Shown here: positions 61,965 to 64,000 of the stretch, piece after piece
How the letters are laid out: each line of letters begins with the position of its first letter
How positions within the stretch are numbered: the first letter of the stretch is position 1
DNA from: an uncultured Lachnospiraceae bacterium
GTDB taxonomy: Bacteria; Bacillota; Clostridia; Lachnospirales; Lachnospiraceae
Reading direction: 5' to 3'
Length of the DNA: 64,000 nucleotides
Assembly: GCA_949471785.1 (NCBI GenBank)
Contig: CASWRE010000011.1
Coordinates: forward strand, 1 to 64,000
The notes under the pieces: model-generated
The model's database searches: none
Told to the model about the DNA's origin: nothing
Seen by the model: the letters and a program-made list of their open reading frames with translations, nothing else
Translations under genes and position numbers: made by a program

Positions 61965-63047
61965 CTATATAATCCGGTGGTTTTCGATTTCCGAAGAAAC
62001 AATCGGCATCTCCGGATACAGCCAACTGGTATTCATCCCATTGCTCATCATCTGTAATGCCACTTTCTGCGGGTTTTTTATGATAATCTGACACAGGCAT
62101 TCCGCCGCCATGGCATTATAATCCATTGCGTCCGGGTTGATACTGTTTTTTCTCAAATCCGACTCCCAAGGCTGGTTTTTATAAAAAGGAAATACAGAAA
62201 AAACCCCTTTTTGCGCTTTGATCCTTTCCGAATGATAGGGGTGCACGACACACAGAGGCGGCAGTTTTCTATCCTCAAGAACATATCCGTCTGAATAGAT
62301 CCTTGTCAACAGATAATAATACGGATTCATGACATCCCCCTCCACCAACAGTTCTTTCAACCTGCTCCTGTCACGCAAGATCTCGTCGTTGATACTGCTG
62401 AGATTAACGATATGATCAATATGGGCGGTTTCATCGGTTTCCGAATATTCGTCTGTATCGCCATATATTCTCAATTTTTTTAATATTTTCCACTGTTCTA
62501 TTTTGGATAATTTCAGATCCTTCATCAACGCTTTTTGCAGATACTGATCCTCTTTCAGATATTCTATGATTTTCCTGTTTAACATTTGGGGATTCAGAAC
62601 CCATACACAGGGCACACATTTTTTTCTCTCCCCTTCCTTATATTTGCTTTCGTCAAAAAAAGGCTCTAACGCAAACAACAGGGAATGCATACTGGACTCC
62701 GACCAGTCTAAGACTCTGGTATATATTTGATGATGCTGCATCACTTCCAGCCATTCCACTCTTGATGAAGGTTCTTTGTTCAGAAGATGGAAGTTCTTTG
62801 CGATGTAATGCTGCGTACGGATATCTTCCGCATAATGGAGCTTTGTATAATTGCCCGCCTGCTCTTTCTTTTTGGCAAATGCCTTTGTGCGAAACAGGGA
62901 AGGGATCAATGAATATTCTGCATTGCTCTGCCCCCTAAACCACAGAATCGACGGACTCGTATACTTGCCGGGACGCCGCTGCTCGATTTCAGACACCACT
63001 TTCATATAATCCCCCAGGCTGCAGACGCACTTTCTCATAACTGACAT
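61965..63047 (-). CDS. FRG domain-containing protein
   Basis: This protein of about 360 residues carries an FRG domain at about residues 15-140 (WFRGQSNAEYSLIPSLFR, then QHHQIYTRVLDWSES). The family is named for a Phe-Arg-Gly motif and occurs in proteins of unknown biochemical role, some near defence loci. The C-terminal half is charged and unrecognised (KMRIYGDTDE-like helices, HPYHSERI, FPFYKN). The ATG at 63047 follows GGAGGGGGAG. It starts 13 bp inside the upstream gene, so translation is coupled. Confidence 0.85.
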   Translation of the reverse strand: MSVMRKCVCSLGDYMKVVSEIEQRRPGKYTSPSILWFRGQSNAEYSLIPSLFRTKAFAKKKEQAGNYTKLHYAEDIRTQHYIAKNFHLLNKEPSSRVEWLEVMQHHQIYTRVLDWSESSMHSLLFALEPFFDESKYKEGERKKCVPCVWVLNPQMLNRKIIEYLKEDQYLQKALMKDLKLSKIEQWKILKKLRIYGDTDEYSETDETAHIDHIVNLSSINDEILRDRSRLKELLVEGDVMNPYYYLLTRIYSDGYVLEDRKLPPLCVVHPYHSERIKAQKGVFSVFPFYKNQPWESDLRKNSINPDAMDYNAMAAECLCQIIIKNPQKVALQMMSNGMNTSWLYPEMPIVSSEIENHRII

Positions 63048-64000
63048 GTTGCTCCCCCTCCTATCCGCTGTGCAACCTGGCATTTGTTCGCACAATACAT
63101 ATCCAATAAAAAATCAATACTATATTCGTTCAATTTTTCTTTCATTTCTGTATTTCCCATCAGTTTGTACGGTTCATTCTGCATCTCGCTGATTTTCCCA
63201 CAGAAATCTCCCAGACGCCGGACTAAGGGCTTTTCATCTTCGCACATTTTTTCATTCAAATCCTTCAGGTTACTGACTCCTCTCACGTAATCTTCCCGCA
63301 GCTCTGCAAAATCATTAAAATAGCAGATCTTCTCTTCGCCCCATGCCATTATATCTACCATCATATGTGCCATAATCCCATAAAGCTTTAGCATTTCATA
63401 TTCCTGTTCCCTAAGGAACTTTTCCCGGACATCATTCCTCCCGATGATATGCTCGCAATAATCTGCCAGCTCCTCTGCCCTGTCCAGCATCCTGATCACC
63501 TGGTTTTCATCATCCCGGCTAACCGGATTTCCGTTTTCCCATGGCAGACCGGATTCTGCGTCCCCTGGGCAAATCCTGCAGGCAGCCCCGGCAACGGCCT
63601 CCTCCAATCCCCGAAGCATCTCAACACATAATTGCCTGAATTTTTTATAACTCAGTTCATCCTTTTCATCCAGGCACCACTGAAAGAGGAGTATGTTCTG
63701 GCTTCTGCTGGCATATTCGACAGGCACCTCCTGATTATTAGGCCAGTTGACGGCAAGTAAATACAGGTAACCAAAGGGTGTCAGCTTCATGGCATTACAC
63801 ATGAACATATCCGCTGTCTCTTCCCTGTATTTTCTGCTTCTCCAGTCGATCATTTTCATCATACTATCGAATTGCTGTATAACAACCTCGCCGATTTCTT
63901 TTTCAAAAATACTGTTGTTTTCGTCGGTTATATGGTCAATGCCCAATGCCCTGCCTATCCAGGATAAATTATTGTCAAAATCATCTTTCAGGCAATTCTG
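63035..64000 (-). CDS. Unknown protein, partner of the FRG-domain protein (5' end beyond window)
   Basis: The frame is open from 63946 to the right edge and reads coherently (NNLSWIGRALGIDHITDENN), so the gene is cut by the window and 63946 (a TTG) is not its true start. At least 322 residues are visible. It is mostly helical and charged, with Trp/Tyr-rich segments (MIDWRSRKYREETADMF, YLYLLAVNWPNN, IMAHMMVDIMAWGEEK) and no recognised domain, signal or membrane segment. Its stop lies inside the FRG gene's start, which marks a two-gene module. Confidence 0.75.
   Translation of the reverse strand, partial: QNCLKDDFDNNLSWIGRALGIDHITDENNSIFEKEIGEVVIQQFDSMMKMIDWRSRKYREETADMFMCNAMKLTPFGYLYLLAVNWPNNQEVPVEYASRSQNILLFQWCLDEKDELSYKKFRQLCVEMLRGLEEAVAGAACRICPGDAESGLPWENGNPVSRDDENQVIRMLDRAEELADYCEHIIGRNDVREKFLREQEYEMLKLYGIMAHMMVDIMAWGEEKICYFNDFAELREDYVRGVSNLKDLNEKMCEDEKPLVRRLGDFCGKISEMQNEPYKLMGNTEMKEKLNEYSIDFLLDMYCANKCQVAQRIGGGATCQL

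Noticed and set aside
1-64000. CRISPR arrays, phage or conjugative modules
   Set aside because: No regularly spaced repeats, cas genes, integrases, terminases or relaxases were seen on either strand.

Overview
The window looks like chromosome from a Gram-positive anaerobe of the class Clostridia, most likely a gut Lachnospiraceae. The evidence is a mix of Firmicute housekeeping genes (pcrA, rarA, ligA, nrdR, efp, a YlmC/YmxH-type sporulation protein), tag-type teichoic-acid genes, families typical of that group (DUF4364, DUF1836, DUF5688, DUF2284, YerC), strong GGAGG ribosome sites and moderate GC. No species can be named from sequence alone. There are no rRNAs, CRISPR arrays, intact insertion sequences or phage genes. 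No gene-free stretch exceeds about 300 bases; the largest gap (61475-61964) holds a broken response-regulator gene and an operator.

Layout. 0.2-8.6 kb: housekeeping (rlmD, a small acidic membrane protein, pcrA, a DUF1836 gene, the coupled set yerC / radical SAM / DUF4364, then rarA). 8.7-10.9 kb: a carbohydrate operon with L-rhamnose mutarotase, a uroporphyrinogen-decarboxylase-like protein and an alpha/beta hydrolase. 11.2-15.9 kb: an LTA-synthase-family enzyme, an unusual regulator fusing a LacI repressor to a solute-binding domain, and an HPr-like protein without the usual histidine. 16.1-31.4 kb: a wall glycopolymer (teichoic-acid-like) cluster with a deacetylase, LicD, three CDP-glycerol-type polymerases, an IspD/TarI cytidylyltransferase, a sugar-nucleotide SDR, the TagGH exporter, TagD, a secreted beta-helix protein, a polymerase/ligase-like membrane protein and a glycosyltransferase. 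31.4-47.6 kb: mainly housekeeping (pRiA4b ORF-3 protein, UDPGP pyrophosphorylase, ABC-F, cardiolipin synthase, ligA, RsuA-family pseudouridine synthase, SH3 membrane protein, tRNA-Arg, DUF5688, efp, aroK, yqeG, aminotransferase, nrdR, AAA ATPase). 47.7-55.2 kb: a YlmC-like gene, an initiating sugar transferase with its glycosyltransferase, and two large tandem L,D-transpeptidases. 55.3-61.5 kb: an AraC regulator, a DUF2284 protein, rhaA, rhaB and a second rhamnulokinase. 61.6-64 kb: a decayed response regulator and a two-gene module of an FRG-domain protein and an unknown protein that runs off the right edge.

How it works together. Rhamnose is handled by mutarotase, isomerase and two kinases split over two loci 47 kb apart. 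Both loci carry the same AAACGTTT-centred palindrome about 51-52 bp upstream of the predicted -10, which suggests one LacI-family regulon. The rhaBA promoter region instead has a 9-bp inverted repeat suited to an AraC-family activator, and such a gene lies just downstream. The 16-31 kb cluster, with the sugar transferase near 49 kb, LTA-synthase-like enzyme and L,D-transpeptidases, makes and remodels the cell envelope.

The clearest non-genic finding is a 133-bp MITE at 44119-44251 with 15-bp terminal inverted repeats and a perfect 8-bp target duplication. It landed at the 3' end of yqeG and now provides its stop codon. A second is a triple 33-bp tandem repeat grown from the 3' end of ligA.
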